The notes under the pieces: model-generated
What the model was told of the DNA's origin: nothing
Database searches by the model: none
What the model saw: only the letters and a program-made list of their open reading frames with translations
DNA from: Lachnospiraceae bacterium
GTDB taxonomy: Bacteria > Bacillota > Clostridia > Lachnospirales > Lachnospiraceae
Reading direction: 5' to 3'
Length of the DNA: 61,625 nt
Assembly: GCA_022776305.1 (NCBI GenBank)
Contig: JALFIB010000113.1
Coordinates: 1 to 61,625 of the forward strand
Position numbers and translations under genes: made by a program
Shown here: positions 44,501 through 53,227 of the stretch, piece after piece
Position numbering within the stretch: the first letter of the stretch is position 1
Layout: every line of letters starts with the position of its first letter

Positions 44501-45043
44501 GCCCAGCATGAGGACTTGATTAAAGCAGAGGAAGCCTTGATGAAGATCATTGAGGAGCTGGACAATGGTATGAGGATCCAGTTTAAAGAGCAGTTTGCAA
44601 GGATACAGACAGAATTCGACAAAGCATTTAAACAGCTTTTCGGAGGCGGAAGGGGAACTTTGGAACTGGTGGAGGATGAAGACATTCTGGATGCAGGTAT
44701 CCGGATCATAGCCCAGCCGCCTGGTAAAAAGCTTCAGAATATGATGCAGCTTTCCGGAGGGGAAAAATCCCTGACTGCCATTGCCCTTCTTTTTGCGATC
44801 CAAAACCTGAAACCATCGCCGTTCTGCCTCTTGGACGAGATTGAAGCTGCGCTGGATGAGAGCAACGTGGACCGCTATGCCGGATATCTCCATAAGTTGA
44901 CAAAAAATACACAATTTATTATTATTACACATAGAAGAGGGACCATGTCGGCGGCAGACCGGTTGTATGGAATCACCATGCAGGAAAAAGGCGTGTCGGC
45001 ACTTGTATCGGTAAACCTCATTGAAAATGACTTAGATGAATGA
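41483..45043 (+). CDS. smc: Chromosome segregation protein SMC
   Basis: An 1186-residue ATPase. The N-terminal head has Walker A GPNGSGKS (31-38) and [12 protein letters not shown]. Long coiled-coil arms (~165-500 and ~680-1000) flank a hinge (~505-680) ending in GGSMSGGAF. The C-terminal head has the signature [17 protein letters not shown] and Walker [14 protein letters not shown]. It forms a ring with ScpA/ScpB and compacts newly replicated DNA. It starts inside rnc and ends in an ATGA junction region with ftsY. Confidence 0.97.
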   Translation: MYLKSIEVHGFKSFANKIVFQFHNGITAIVGPNGSGKSNVADAVRWVLGEQSAKQLRGASMQDVIFAGTETRKPLGYASVSITLDNSDHRLPVSYDEVTVTRRVYRSGESEYLLNGTQVRLKDINEMFYDTGIGKEGYSIIGQGQIDKILNGKPEERRELFDEAAGIVKFKRRKNTAQKKLEAERQNLVRVNDILSELTRQLGPLEKQAQTAKIYLQKRDELKRYDVNLFLLEFERLKRELQEVEEKQQLAQNQLEETKAEYEKAKEEYEEIEAQLEKLDVTLQEKRDEVSQGKIRRTQFENQIQLLGEQINTAKTSDEHLQSRIRSIRQQIEEHETQENREKEELAGLTTRLQEVSQKEKEADCTVSDIRSEIGRLEQAVEKGKGSIIELLNQRATVKGRMQRYGAMLEQAQIRKAQLSQEALKLKSEKAEQEVICQEVESEYNEITARIEKLTEQSDKVNETLATVQQQLQQYNRQIEQQQTEYHRESSRLESLKNIAERYDGYGNSIRRIMEQKDHDPGILGVVADIIKVGKEYETAIETALGGSIQNIVTDTEETAKKQIEFLKRNKFGRATFLPLSGITGKGNFSTPQALKEQGVIGLASELVSADQKYSGLIQSLLGKTVVVDHVDNAISLARKYRHSLRIVTTDGELMSPGGSMSGGAFKNSSNLLGRRREIEELEGQVAKRKAALLDLQKKIDECRINRNGLRDEVVKLKDELQTEYLKQNTAKMRLNELNEKNGSTDQGYRRIQSEAAEIDQQIKEIKEKQSEEQQELQQSEKTEHETEQEILERQKELEEKRKEEQSALSNTEEVHLEISQLGQKLQFIRQNMDRIKQEKDQLLQDQQQFEADITDALKSVGEKESQIAKIKETLLEAEKTEALMQEEIEALSKEREEKNVVHKKFFASREELSERISLIDRENFRLTSQMEKMEEQKEHLINYMWEEYGLTFSGAQELREEECGSAASLKKNISNLKSEIKALGNVNVNAIEDYKELSERHTFLSAQHEDLIKAEEALMKIIEELDNGMRIQFKEQFARIQTEFDKAFKQLFGGGRGTLELVEDEDILDAGIRIIAQPPGKKLQNMMQLSGGEKSLTAIALLFAIQNLKPSPFCLLDEIEAALDESNVDRYAGYLHKLTKNTQFIIITHRRGTMSAADRLYGITMQEKGVSALVSVNLIENDLDE

Positions 45044-45063
45044 CCGGATTGGAGCGTGATGTT

Positions 45064-45996
45064 ATGGAAGAAAAAAAAGGATTTTTTAAACGTCTGGTAG
45101 CCGGATTGGCGAAAACACGTGACAATATTGTCTCTGGGATTGACGCGATTTTTAATGGCTTCTCCAACATTGACGATGACTTTTATGATGAGATCGAAGA
45201 GATCCTTGTCATGGGAGATATTGGAATAAACGCCACAACGGCAATTCTGGACAACCTGAAAGAAAAGGTAAAGGAACAAAATATCAAGGAACCCGCTGAA
45301 TGCAAACAGCTTCTGATCGACAGTATCAAGAAACAGATGGATGTGGGCGAGACTGCATATGAATTTGAAAAACGCAAGTCGGTGGTCCTTGTGATCGGCG
45401 TGAACGGTGTAGGAAAAACCACAAGCGTAGGGAAACTTGCCGGAAAACTGAAAGATCAGGGTAAAAAGGTTGTACTTGCAGCTGCAGATACATTCCGTGC
45501 AGCGGCTGGAGAACAGCTTACGGAATGGGCACACCGTGCTAATGTGGATGTGATCGGAGGTCAGGAAGGTTCCGATCCGGCGTCTGTAGTATACGATGCC
45601 ATTATGGCAGCAAAAGCAAGAAATGCGGATGTGCTTCTTTGCGATACAGCAGGGCGCCTTCACAACAAAAAGAATCTGATGAACGAGCTGGGAAAGATCA
45701 ACCGTGTGATCGAGCGGGAATACCCGGAAGCATTCCGGGAAACCCTTGTGGTGCTGGACGGGACAACGGGACAGAATGCCCTTGCCCAGGCCAGAGAATT
45801 CAAAGCAGTGACGGATATTACAGGCATTATCCTGACGAAGCTGGACGGTACCGCAAAGGGCGGTATTGCTGTGGCAATCCAATCGGAGCTTGGTATTCCG
45901 GTAAAATATATTGGTGTGGGCGAGTCCATCGACGACTTGCAGAAGTTTGATGCGGACCAGTTTGTAAACGCCTTATTTGACGTAAAAGAAAAGTAA
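45064..45996 (+). CDS. ftsY: Signal recognition particle receptor FtsY
   Basis: The track opens at 45040 (overlapping the smc stop as ATGA), but MEEKKGFFKRLVAGL at 45064 matches the usual family N-terminus and TTGGAG lies upstream; 310 residues. The NG domain has GVNGVGKTT, DTFRAAAGEQL, DTAGRLHNKKNLM and TKLDGTAKGG. It has almost no acidic A domain, as in other Gram-positives. It docks SRP-bound ribosomes at the membrane. ffh is encoded 1.8 kb downstream. Confidence 0.95.
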   Translation: MEEKKGFFKRLVAGLAKTRDNIVSGIDAIFNGFSNIDDDFYDEIEEILVMGDIGINATTAILDNLKEKVKEQNIKEPAECKQLLIDSIKKQMDVGETAYEFEKRKSVVLVIGVNGVGKTTSVGKLAGKLKDQGKKVVLAAADTFRAAAGEQLTEWAHRANVDVIGGQEGSDPASVVYDAIMAAKARNADVLLCDTAGRLHNKKNLMNELGKINRVIEREYPEAFRETLVVLDGTTGQNALAQAREFKAVTDITGIILTKLDGTAKGGIAVAIQSELGIPVKYIGVGESIDDLQKFDADQFVNALFDVKEK

Positions 45997-46110
45997 TCGT
46001 TATATTGGCTGTATTGGCATATGCCTGAGAAATAGGTTATTGGGATGTAAAAATACAATAGGCATGCATGGCAAGGGACAGCCATAGACAGATAGGAAGG
46101 ACAGACTACA

Positions 46111-47328
46111 ATGGACATGTTAACATTAGAAGCATTTGAAGAAGCTTCCGAGTGCGTGAAGCGTGTAACACAGGAGACGAAGCTGATCTACAGCGAATAC
46201 TTAAGCGCTCAGACTGGGAACAAGGTGTATTTGAAGCCTGAAAACATGCAGGTAACCGGCGCTTACAAGATCCGCGGTGCTTTTTATAAGATCAGTACGT
46301 TGTCAGAGGAAGACCGCCAGAAAGGCCTGATCACTGCATCAGCCGGCAACCACGCTCAGGGGGTTGCCTATGCAGCGAAAGCATTTGGATGCAAGGCAGT
46401 GATCGTGATGCCGGCGACCACACCGCTGATCAAAGTGAACCGTACAAAGAGTTATGGCGCAGAGGTGGTGCTCCACGGCGGCGTGTATGATGAGGCCTGT
46501 GAGTATGCGTATAAGCTTGCAGAAGAAAACGGTTACACCTTCATTCATCCTTTTGACGATCCTGCAGTTGCAACGGGTCAGGGAACTATCGCCATGGAGA
46601 TCATCAAAGAGCTTCCTCTTGTGGACTACATTCTTGTGCCCATCGGTGGCGGCGGGTTAGCCACAGGAGTGTCCACCCTCGCAAAATTGTTGAATCCAAA
46701 GATTAAGGTGATCGGCGTGGAGCCGGAAGAGGCAGCCTGTATGAAAGCATCTCTGGAGGCAGGAAAAGTAGTTACGCTGCCAAGCGCAAATACCATTGCA
46801 GACGGTACTGCAGTGAAGACTCCGGGAGCCAATATTTTCCCATATATCCAAAAGAATATTGACGATATCATTACAGTCAGCGATGATGAGCTGATCGTAG
46901 CCTTCCTTGATATGGTAGAAAACCATAAGATCATTGTGGAGAATTCCGGTCTTTTGACCGTAGCTGCATTAAAACATCTTGACGTTAAAAATAAAAAAGT
47001 TGTCTCTGTTTTAAGTGGCGGCAATATGGATGTGATCACGATGTCTTCTGTGGTCCAGCATGGACTGATCCAGAGAGACAGGATCTTTACGATTTCGGTA
47101 CTTCTTCCGGATCGCCCGGGTGAGCTGGTGCGTGTGGCATCCGTCATTGCCGAGGAGCAGGGAAATGTGATCCGTCTGGACCATAACCAGTTTGTAAGTA
47201 CCAATCGAAATGCAGCAGTGGAGCTTACCATCACGCTGGAAGCATTCGGAACTGACCATAAGGCACGCATCATAAAAGCATTGGAAGACCATGGGTATAC
47301 ACCGGTACTGAAGACGGCGAATCTGTAA
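46111..47328 (+). CDS. ilvA: Threonine ammonia-lyase with C-terminal ACT domain
   Basis: A 405-residue fold-II PLP enzyme. VTGAYKIRGA carries the PLP Lys53, SAGNHAQG and PIGGGGLATG are the substrate and phosphate loops. The C-terminal ~75 residues (ISVLLPDRPGELVRVASVIAEE) form a single ACT domain. This short single-ACT form is often the catabolic or less feedback-sensitive type; it makes 2-oxobutyrate and ammonia from threonine. GGAAGG lies upstream. It stands alone between ftsY and ylxM. Confidence 0.92.
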   Translation: MDMLTLEAFEEASECVKRVTQETKLIYSEYLSAQTGNKVYLKPENMQVTGAYKIRGAFYKISTLSEEDRQKGLITASAGNHAQGVAYAAKAFGCKAVIVMPATTPLIKVNRTKSYGAEVVLHGGVYDEACEYAYKLAEENGYTFIHPFDDPAVATGQGTIAMEIIKELPLVDYILVPIGGGGLATGVSTLAKLLNPKIKVIGVEPEEAACMKASLEAGKVVTLPSANTIADGTAVKTPGANIFPYIQKNIDDIITVSDDELIVAFLDMVENHKIIVENSGLLTVAALKHLDVKNKKVVSVLSGGNMDVITMSSVVQHGLIQRDRIFTISVLLPDRPGELVRVASVIAEEQGNVIRLDHNQFVSTNRNAAVELTITLEAFGTDHKARIIKALEDHGYTPVLKTANL

Positions 47329-47362
47329 GATGGATGGATTGCCAGTTAGGCAAAAAAGTTTT

Positions 47363-47404
47363 GCATAGGTGTCAATAAAAAATACTTGACACCTATGCTT
47401 TTTT
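47363..47404 (+). terminator. Terminator of ilvA, overlapping the ylxM promoter
   Basis: GCATAGGTGTCAA (47363-47375) pairs perfectly with TTGACACCTATGC (47386-47398), followed by six Ts. The right arm begins with the -35 hexamer of the next promoter. Confidence 0.85.
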
Positions 47405-47414
47405 CGTATATGAT
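47386..47414 (+). promoter_or_regulatory. ylxM-ffh promoter
   Basis: TTGACA (47386-47391), 17-base spacer, TATGAT (47409-47414). The -35 lies inside the terminator stem. Confidence 0.8.
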
Positions 47415-47430
47415 AGCAAAGGTGATGGAC

Positions 47431-47775
47431 ATGGATGAGGTTTTAAAGCAATCGCTGTTGTTTGATTTTTACGGCGAACTGCTAACGGAACACCAGAGGA
47501 ATGTATACGAAGAGGTTGTGCAGAACGATCTGTCCTATTCAGAAGCGGCAGAGGCGTTTGGGGTGAGCCGGCAGGGGATACACGAGATTGTAAAGCGATG
47601 CAACAAGATGCTGGAGGGATACGAGCAAAAGCTCCACCTTGTAGAGAAGTTTGTGAGGATCCGTGAGAGCGTGAAAGAGATTCAGACATTGTCCGGACAG
47701 TATGAAGGGATTGACAAAGAGGTGCTGGCGAAAGAGGTGCTTAGCATTTCGGAGAAGATTTTAGAGGAGTTGTAA
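47431..47775 (+). CDS. ylxM: YlxM-family helix-turn-helix protein (UPF0122)
   Basis: The ORF track opens at a TTG inside the promoter. AAAGGTG is best placed for MDEVLKQSLLFDFYG at 47431 (114 residues); 47425 is also possible. LTEHQRNVYEEVVQNDLSYSEAAEAFGVSRQGIHEIVKRC resembles sigma region 4. The family is found immediately before ffh and is thought to modulate SRP. It is one base from ffh. Confidence 0.92.
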   Translation: MDEVLKQSLLFDFYGELLTEHQRNVYEEVVQNDLSYSEAAEAFGVSRQGIHEIVKRCNKMLEGYEQKLHLVEKFVRIRESVKEIQTLSGQYEGIDKEVLAKEVLSISEKILEEL

Positions 47776-47776
47776 T

Positions 47777-49126
47777 ATGGCTTTTGAAAGCTTATCGGAA
47801 AAGCTGCAGAATGTATTCAAAAACCTGCGCAGCAAAGGGCGGCTGACCGAGGCGGATGTCAAGACGGCGCTTCGCGAAGTAAAAATGGCTCTTCTGGAAG
47901 CAGATGTAAGCTTCAAGGTTGTAAAGCAGTTTATTAAATCTGTACAGGAAAAAGCAGTAGGACAGGATGTTATGAATGGCTTGAATCCCGGACAGATGGT
48001 CATAAAGATTGTAAATGATGAACTGGTTGCACTGATGGGCTCTGAGACCACAGAGATCGCTTTAAAGCCCGGCGCGGAGATCACAGTGATCATGATGGCA
48101 GGCCTTCAAGGTGCAGGTAAGACTACGACGGCAGCAAAGCTTGCCGGAAAGTTCAAGTCAAAAGGGCGTAAGCCGCTGCTTGTGGCATGCGATGTCTACC
48201 GTCCTGCAGCCATCAAACAGCTGCAGGTAAATGGGGAAAAGCAAGGAGTTGAGGTGTTTTCCCTCGGTGACAAAGTGAGCCCTGTGGAAATTGCAAAAGC
48301 AGCTGTCTCACACGCAAAAAAGAATAATTTCAATACAGTTATGCTGGATACAGCAGGACGTCTTCATGTTGATGAAGATATGATGCATGAACTTCAGGAG
48401 ATAAAAGAAAAGGTGGGCGTAGACCAGACGATCTTGGTGGTGGACGCCATGACTGGACAGGATGCAGTGAATGTTGCATCCATGTTTGAGGAAAAGATCG
48501 GTATCGACGGTGTGATTCTCACAAAGCTTGACGGAGACACAAGAGGCGGTGCTGCACTTTCTATTAAAGCCACATGCGGTAAGCCGATCTTATACGCCGG
48601 CATGGGAGAGAAACTCTCAGATCTGGAGCAGTTCTATCCGGATCGTATGGCATCCAGAATCCTCGGAATGGGCGATGTGCTGACACTCATTGAGAAAGCA
48701 CAAGAATCCATAGATGAAGAAAAAGCGAAATCTATGGAACAGAAGCTCCGCAAAGCACAGTTTGGCTTTGACGATTATCTGGAGAGCATGAAGCAGATGA
48801 AAAACATGGGTGGAATTTCCAGTGTACTCGGCATGATGCCAGGCATGGGCGGAGCCCAGATGAAACAGCTGGAAGATGCCATAGATGAAAAGAAGATGAA
48901 CCAGATCGAGGCCATCATCCTTTCTATGACTCCTAAGGAGCGTTCCAATCCGGAAGTGCTGAACCTTTCAAGAAAACGAAGGATAGCCGCCGGTGCAGGA
49001 GTCGACATCAGTGAAGTAAATAAATTGGTGAAGCAGTTTGAACAGGGACGCAAGATGATGAAGCAATACTCCGGTATGCTCGGAGGCAAAGTAGGTAAAA
49101 GAGGTAAGTTTAAACTTCCCTTTTAA
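47777..49126 (+). CDS. ffh: Signal recognition particle protein Ffh
   Basis: A 449-residue SRP54 GTPase. The N domain (1-85) is followed by the G domain with GLQGAGKTT, DVYRPAAIKQL, DTAGRLHVDEDM and TKLDGDTRGG, then a Met-rich M domain (~300-435, LGMMPGMGGAQMKQLEDAIDE, SRKRRIAAGAG) that binds 4.5S RNA and signal peptides. It pairs with FtsY. GAGGAG lies at the end of ylxM. Confidence 0.98.
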   Translation: MAFESLSEKLQNVFKNLRSKGRLTEADVKTALREVKMALLEADVSFKVVKQFIKSVQEKAVGQDVMNGLNPGQMVIKIVNDELVALMGSETTEIALKPGAEITVIMMAGLQGAGKTTTAAKLAGKFKSKGRKPLLVACDVYRPAAIKQLQVNGEKQGVEVFSLGDKVSPVEIAKAAVSHAKKNNFNTVMLDTAGRLHVDEDMMHELQEIKEKVGVDQTILVVDAMTGQDAVNVASMFEEKIGIDGVILTKLDGDTRGGAALSIKATCGKPILYAGMGEKLSDLEQFYPDRMASRILGMGDVLTLIEKAQESIDEEKAKSMEQKLRKAQFGFDDYLESMKQMKNMGGISSVLGMMPGMGGAQMKQLEDAIDEKKMNQIEAIILSMTPKERSNPEVLNLSRKRRIAAGAGVDISEVNKLVKQFEQGRKMMKQYSGMLGGKVGKRGKFKLPF

Positions 49127-49165
49127 CAAATATAGTTCATTATTTTTTAAGGAGGTGAAATTACA

Positions 49166-49411
49166 ATGGCAGTAAAGATTAGACTTAGAAGAATGGGTCA
49201 GAAGAAGGCACCTTTCTATAGAATCGTTGTAGCTGATTCCAGATCACCGAGAGATGGAAGATGTATCGAGGAGATCGGTACTTACAATCCGAACACAGAT
49301 CCGAGTGAGTTCAAGATTAACGAGGAGTTGGCTAAGAAGTGGCTTGCAAACGGCGCTCAGCCGACAGAGGTTGTCAGCAAACTCTTCAAGGTAGCTGGTA
49401 TCGAGAAGTAA
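49166..49411 (+). CDS. rpsP: 30S ribosomal protein S16
   Basis: An 81-residue basic protein opening [32 protein letters not shown], the S16 signature. AAGGAGGTG lies upstream. It is in the usual ffh-rpsP-khpA-rimM-trmD-rplS order. Confidence 0.98.
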   Translation: MAVKIRLRRMGQKKAPFYRIVVADSRSPRDGRCIEEIGTYNPNTDPSEFKINEELAKKWLANGAQPTEVVSKLFKVAGIEK

Positions 49412-49427
49412 GATAGAGGTGAGCTGA

Positions 49428-49658
49428 ATGAAAGATTTAGTTGAAGTAATTGCAAAGTCTCTAGTCGAAAATCCAGACGAAGTAGTTGTTACTGAGAAGG
49501 AAAGCGGAAAAGCTCTCGTATTAGAGTTGAAGGTCGCACCTTCCGATATGGGCAAGGTGATTGGCAAGCAAGGACGGATCGCAAAGGCTATCCGCTCCGT
49601 TGTAAAAGCTGCAGCATCCAAAGAAGACAAAAAGGTGATTGTAGATATTTTACAGTAG
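49428..49658 (+). CDS. khpA: KH-domain RNA-binding protein KhpA
   Basis: A 76-residue protein with a KH fold and the G-x-x-G loop in GKVIGKQGRIAKAIRSVV. KhpA pairs with KhpB (Jag/EloR) to bind RNAs affecting cell elongation in streptococci. GAGGTG lies upstream. An elaborate hairpin follows. Confidence 0.95.
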   Translation: MKDLVEVIAKSLVENPDEVVVTEKESGKALVLELKVAPSDMGKVIGKQGRIAKAIRSVVKAAASKEDKKVIVDILQ

Positions 49659-49770
49659 CAGTTCCAAACGGCAGCAGGCTGGGGAGACCTGGCAGCCACA
49701 GACAAAGCTGTGCATGCAGCGTATGATACCATACAAGTCTGTGGCCTGCAGTTTTGAACTGTATTTTTTT
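49659..49770 (+). terminator. Large branched hairpin and terminator after khpA
   Basis: CAGTTCCAAAC (49659-49669) can pair with TTTTGAACTG (49752-49761) and CCACAGAC (49696-49703) pairs with GTCTGTGG (49737-49744), followed by seven Ts. The left strand has an extra ~17 bases that could form a side hairpin. Confidence 0.7.
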
Positions 49771-49892
49771 ACCGTTCACAGCCGAGCGAAATTTCATAAA
49801 ACAAGTGTGAAATGCAAAGCATTCTGGTGGTTGGCTCTGAACAGTCACCTTGCTGCATTGAAACAAAAAACATCTATGTATTTGGAGGACAT

Positions 49893-50402
49893 ATGCAGGA
49901 TATATTACAAGTGGGAGCTGTGACCAATACACACGGGATTGCAGGGGAAGTGAAGGTTTTCCCCACCACAGATGACCCGAAACGTTTTAAAAAATTGAAA
50001 CATGTGCTGGTTGATTCCGGAAACGGGATGAAAGAGCTGGAGATAACAGGCGTTAAATTTTTTAAAAACATGGTGATCCTAAAGTTTAAAGGTTTGGACC
50101 GAATTGAAGATGTGATGGCATACAAAGGGAAGAATTTGTATGTGACCAGAGAAAACGCCGTAAAACTGAAAAAAAATGAGTACTTTATTGCTGATTTAGT
50201 GGGAATGGATGTTTTTACCGAGGATGGAGAACGCCTTGGTAGTTTAAGGAATGTGATACAGACAGGCGCAAATGACGTGTACGAAGTGGCGATGGAAAAT
50301 GGGAAAGATGTTCTGATCCCGGCTATCCGCCAGTGTATTATAGATGTAAACGTAGAAGAAGCAAAAATGACTGTCCATCTTCTGGAGGGATTGCTGGAAT
50401 GA
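49893..50402 (+). CDS. rimM: 16S rRNA processing protein RimM
   Basis: The start at 49893 (MQDILQVGAVTNTHGIAGEV) follows TTGGAGG, giving 169 residues. The N-terminal RimM domain and C-terminal PRC-barrel (YFIADLVGMDVFTEDGERLG) are present. RimM aids 30S head assembly. It overlaps trmD as ATGA. The 234-base gap before it carries the hairpin described above; no clear own promoter is visible after it. Confidence 0.95.
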   Translation: MQDILQVGAVTNTHGIAGEVKVFPTTDDPKRFKKLKHVLVDSGNGMKELEITGVKFFKNMVILKFKGLDRIEDVMAYKGKNLYVTRENAVKLKKNEYFIADLVGMDVFTEDGERLGSLRNVIQTGANDVYEVAMENGKDVLIPAIRQCIIDVNVEEAKMTVHLLEGLLE

Positions 50403-51190
50403 ATTATTATGTAATGACGCTGTTTCCGGAAATGATCCAGCAAGGGATGAATACCAGCATTATCGGAAGGGCAATGGCAAAGGGGCTGCTTTCGCTGGAA
50501 ACAGTGAATATCCGTGATTATTCCGTGACGGGAAATGGCAGGATCGATGATTATCCCTATGGGGGAGGCGCCGGCATGGTCATGCAGGCAGAACCGGTTT
50601 ACAGGGCTTATGAAGCATTGCGAGAAAAAATTGGATCAAAACCACGTCTGATCTATCTGACACCTCAGGGTAAAGTTTTTAATCAGAAAATGGCAGAAGA
50701 GTTTGCCAAGGAAGAGGATCTTATCTTTTTATGCGGCCATTATGAAGGGATCGACGAACGTGTTTTAGAAGAAATTGCTACGGATTTCGTCTCCATCGGT
50801 GACTATGTGCTGACCGGAGGAGAACTTCCTTCTATGGTTATGATGGATTCCATTGCAAGAATGGTACCGGGTGTACTGAGCAATCAGGAGTCAGGCCAAT
50901 TTGAGAGCTTTCAAGGCAACCTTCTGGAATATCCCCAGTACAGCCGTCCGGAAGAGTGGAGAGGAAAAATAGTACCTCCCGTACTTCTTTCGGGACATCA
51001 CGGAAATGTAGACAGATGGAGAAGAAACCAGTCTATCCTGCGTACCTTGAGAAGCCGTCCGGAGTTATTGCTGGAAGTCGATTTTGACAAAAAGGATAGA
51101 AAGTTTCTGCAGTCACTTGTCCGTGGCGAGGCAGAAGAAACGATTACGGAAGAAGAGAAGAGTTTTTTAGCAAAACTTCTTGCATTTTAG
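50399..51190 (+). CDS. trmD: tRNA (guanine-N1)-methyltransferase
   Basis: The start at 50399 overlaps the rimM stop (ATGA); 263 residues. MNYYVMTLFPEMIQQGM, YPYGGGAGMVMQAEP, CGHYEGIDERVLE and the SPOUT knot IGDYVLTGGELP are the family motifs. It methylates G37 of tRNAs using S-adenosylmethionine, preventing frameshifting. Confidence 0.98.
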   Translation: MNYYVMTLFPEMIQQGMNTSIIGRAMAKGLLSLETVNIRDYSVTGNGRIDDYPYGGGAGMVMQAEPVYRAYEALREKIGSKPRLIYLTPQGKVFNQKMAEEFAKEEDLIFLCGHYEGIDERVLEEIATDFVSIGDYVLTGGELPSMVMMDSIARMVPGVLSNQESGQFESFQGNLLEYPQYSRPEEWRGKIVPPVLLSGHHGNVDRWRRNQSILRTLRSRPELLLEVDFDKKDRKFLQSLVRGEAEETITEEEKSFLAKLLAF

Positions 51191-51285
51191 GATAAACCAT
51201 GGTAGAATGAAATGCGTTGTGAGAAAGAGATGGTCCTCTGTTACAGATTGTATTAAGAACATCCGAGAATATAAGGAGGCACACA

Positions 51286-51633
51286 ATGAACGAAATTATC
51301 AGAAACATCGAAGCTGCCCAGCTGAAGGCAGAAGCACCGCAATTTCGCGTCGGAGATACTGTTAAAGTTTACGGTAAGATCAAAGAGGGAAACCGTGAAA
51401 GAATTCAGGTATTTGAAGGCATCGTTATTAAGAAGCAGGGCGGAAGCGTAAGAGAGACATTTACAGTTCGTAAGAACTCAAACGGTGTTGGTGTTGAAAA
51501 GACCTGGCCGTTACATTCTCCGAACGTTGAGAAGGTAGAAGTTGTTAGACACGGTAAAGTAAGACGTGCAAAACTGACATACCTCAGAGGACGTGTAGGA
51601 AAGAGAGCCAAAGTAAAAGAACTGGTGAAATAA
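51286..51633 (+). CDS. rplS: 50S ribosomal protein L19
   Basis: A 115-residue protein with [26 protein letters not shown] and FPLHSP-like [35 protein letters not shown] precedes the ATG. The 95 bases after trmD show no obvious promoter. A strong hairpin follows. Confidence 0.98.
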   Translation: MNEIIRNIEAAQLKAEAPQFRVGDTVKVYGKIKEGNRERIQVFEGIVIKKQGGSVRETFTVRKNSNGVGVEKTWPLHSPNVEKVEVVRHGKVRRAKLTYLRGRVGKRAKVKELVK

Positions 51634-51642
51634 TGAATGGAT

Positions 51643-51680
51643 CAGGGACAATTACATCATGTGAATTGTCCCTGTTTGCG
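51643..51680 (+). terminator. Terminator of rplS
   Basis: CAGGGACAATT (51643-51653) pairs with AATTGTCCCTG (51664-51674), followed by TTTGCGTTTT. Confidence 0.8.
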
Positions 51681-51710
51681 TTTTCGCAGAGAGAATAAAA
51701 GGAGTTTTCA

Positions 51711-52322
51711 ATGAGAAAAAGAAAAAACCAGACAAAGCAGCAGCCTGTGATGGAATTTGCAGGCCCTGTGATGAATCCGAAAAAAAAGCATTCTGTAGTC
51801 CGTAATATTTTCTTGTGGACCTTTGAAATCCTTGTTATCATTCTTTTTGCATATGTTGTGGTATACTTTTTTGGACAGTCAAGGACAAATATCGGACAGT
51901 CCATGGAAGTTACGCTCTCAGGCGGTGATACCGTACTGCTGAATGTTTTAGCTTATCAGGTGGGGTCTCCGAAGCGCGGGGATGTGGTCGCATTCAAACC
52001 GAACGGAAGCACAACTGGCCATTCAAGCATAAAGCGCATTATTGGTCTTCCGGGGGAAACGGTGCAGATCAAAGATGGGATGATCTATATAAACGGTGAA
52101 GTGTATCTTGAAAAGAAGAGCTATCCCGTTATGACGAATCCCGGCATGGCCAGCGAAGAGATCAAACTGGGGGATCGTGAGTATTTTGTGTTGGGTGACA
52201 ACCGCAACAACAGTGAGGACAGCCGGTTCGCAGATGTGGGACTGGTTAAGAGCGATTATATAGAGGGAAAAGTCTGGTTTGTGATCTCGCCTTCTGAACA
52301 TCGCGGATTATTAAAAGACTGA
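51711..52322 (+). CDS. lepB: Signal peptidase I, paralog 1
   Basis: A 203-residue protein with a basic N-terminus, one membrane helix (~33-55) and the catalytic Ser64 in IGQSMEVTL and Lys108 in IKRIIGLPGE. GDNRNNSEDSR is the conserved C-terminal box. The usual SMxPTL reads SMEVTL here, losing the Pro. It cleaves signal peptides of exported proteins. AAAGGAG lies upstream; it is followed by rbgA 10 bases later. Confidence 0.93.
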   Translation: MRKRKNQTKQQPVMEFAGPVMNPKKKHSVVRNIFLWTFEILVIILFAYVVVYFFGQSRTNIGQSMEVTLSGGDTVLLNVLAYQVGSPKRGDVVAFKPNGSTTGHSSIKRIIGLPGETVQIKDGMIYINGEVYLEKKSYPVMTNPGMASEEIKLGDREYFVLGDNRNNSEDSRFADVGLVKSDYIEGKVWFVISPSEHRGLLKD

Positions 52323-52332
52323 GAGGTATCTT

Positions 52333-53184
52333 ATGAATTACCAATGGTATCCGGGACATATGACGAAAGCAAAGCGGATGATGCAGGAAGATATGAAATT
52401 GATCGATCTGGTCATCGAGCTGACTGACGCCAGAGTTCCCCTATCCAGCAGAAATCCTGATATCGATGAGCTTGGGAAGAATAAAGCACGGCTGATCCTG
52501 CTGAATAAATCTGACCTTGCAGATGAGAGGCAGAATGAAGTCTGGGCAGCATATTTTAAAGAAAAAGGGTATTTTACGGCTAAGATCGATGCCAGGAGCG
52601 GTGCCGGAATGAAACAGATACAGGAGATTATACGGGAAGCCTCTAAAGAAAAGACAGAACGGGACCGGAAACGCGGCATTTTAAACAGGCCTGTGCGTGC
52701 CATGGTAGTCGGAATCCCCAATGTCGGAAAGTCTACTTTTATCAATACCTTTGCCGGAAAGGCATGTGCCAAGACAGGAAATAAACCTGGAGTGACGAAG
52801 GGAAAACAGTGGATTCGGTTAAATAAAAATGTAGAACTTCTTGATACGCCGGGCATCCTTTGGCCGAAGTTTGAAGATCAAAGTGTGGGACTGAAACTTG
52901 CTGTGATAGGTTCAATCAAAGATGAACTCTTACAGACGGAAGAATTGGCAATGTGGATCATTTCCTTTTTGCGCGGCCGGTATGCCGGGTTCCTTTCCAA
53001 ACGTTACCAGATTGAGGAATTAGGTACAGAACCGGAAATCTTGGAAAAGATCGCCTTTGCAAGGGGATGCAGGCTGAAAGGAGACCTTCCGGATTACCAG
53101 AAAGCGGCAGCCTTGCTGGTGGACGACTTAAGAAGCGGAAAGCTTGGAAGGATCACGCTGGAATGTCCGGAAACCTTGTCTTAA
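52333..53184 (+). CDS. rbgA: Ribosome biogenesis GTPase RbgA (YlqF)
   Basis: A 283-residue circularly permuted GTPase. It opens NYQWYPGHMTKAKR, and the G motifs come in the order G4 NKSD, G1 GIPNVGKST, G3 DTPG. It joins the late 50S particle and is needed for L16 incorporation. GAGGTATC lies before the ATG. It sits between signal peptidase paralogs. Confidence 0.97.
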   Translation: MNYQWYPGHMTKAKRMMQEDMKLIDLVIELTDARVPLSSRNPDIDELGKNKARLILLNKSDLADERQNEVWAAYFKEKGYFTAKIDARSGAGMKQIQEIIREASKEKTERDRKRGILNRPVRAMVVGIPNVGKSTFINTFAGKACAKTGNKPGVTKGKQWIRLNKNVELLDTPGILWPKFEDQSVGLKLAVIGSIKDELLQTEELAMWIISFLRGRYAGFLSKRYQIEELGTEPEILEKIAFARGCRLKGDLPDYQKAAALLVDDLRSGKLGRITLECPETLS

Positions 53185-53227
53185 AATAAGTTTGTAAGAA
53201 TGAATGAAAAAGAAAGTGGTGATTAAG

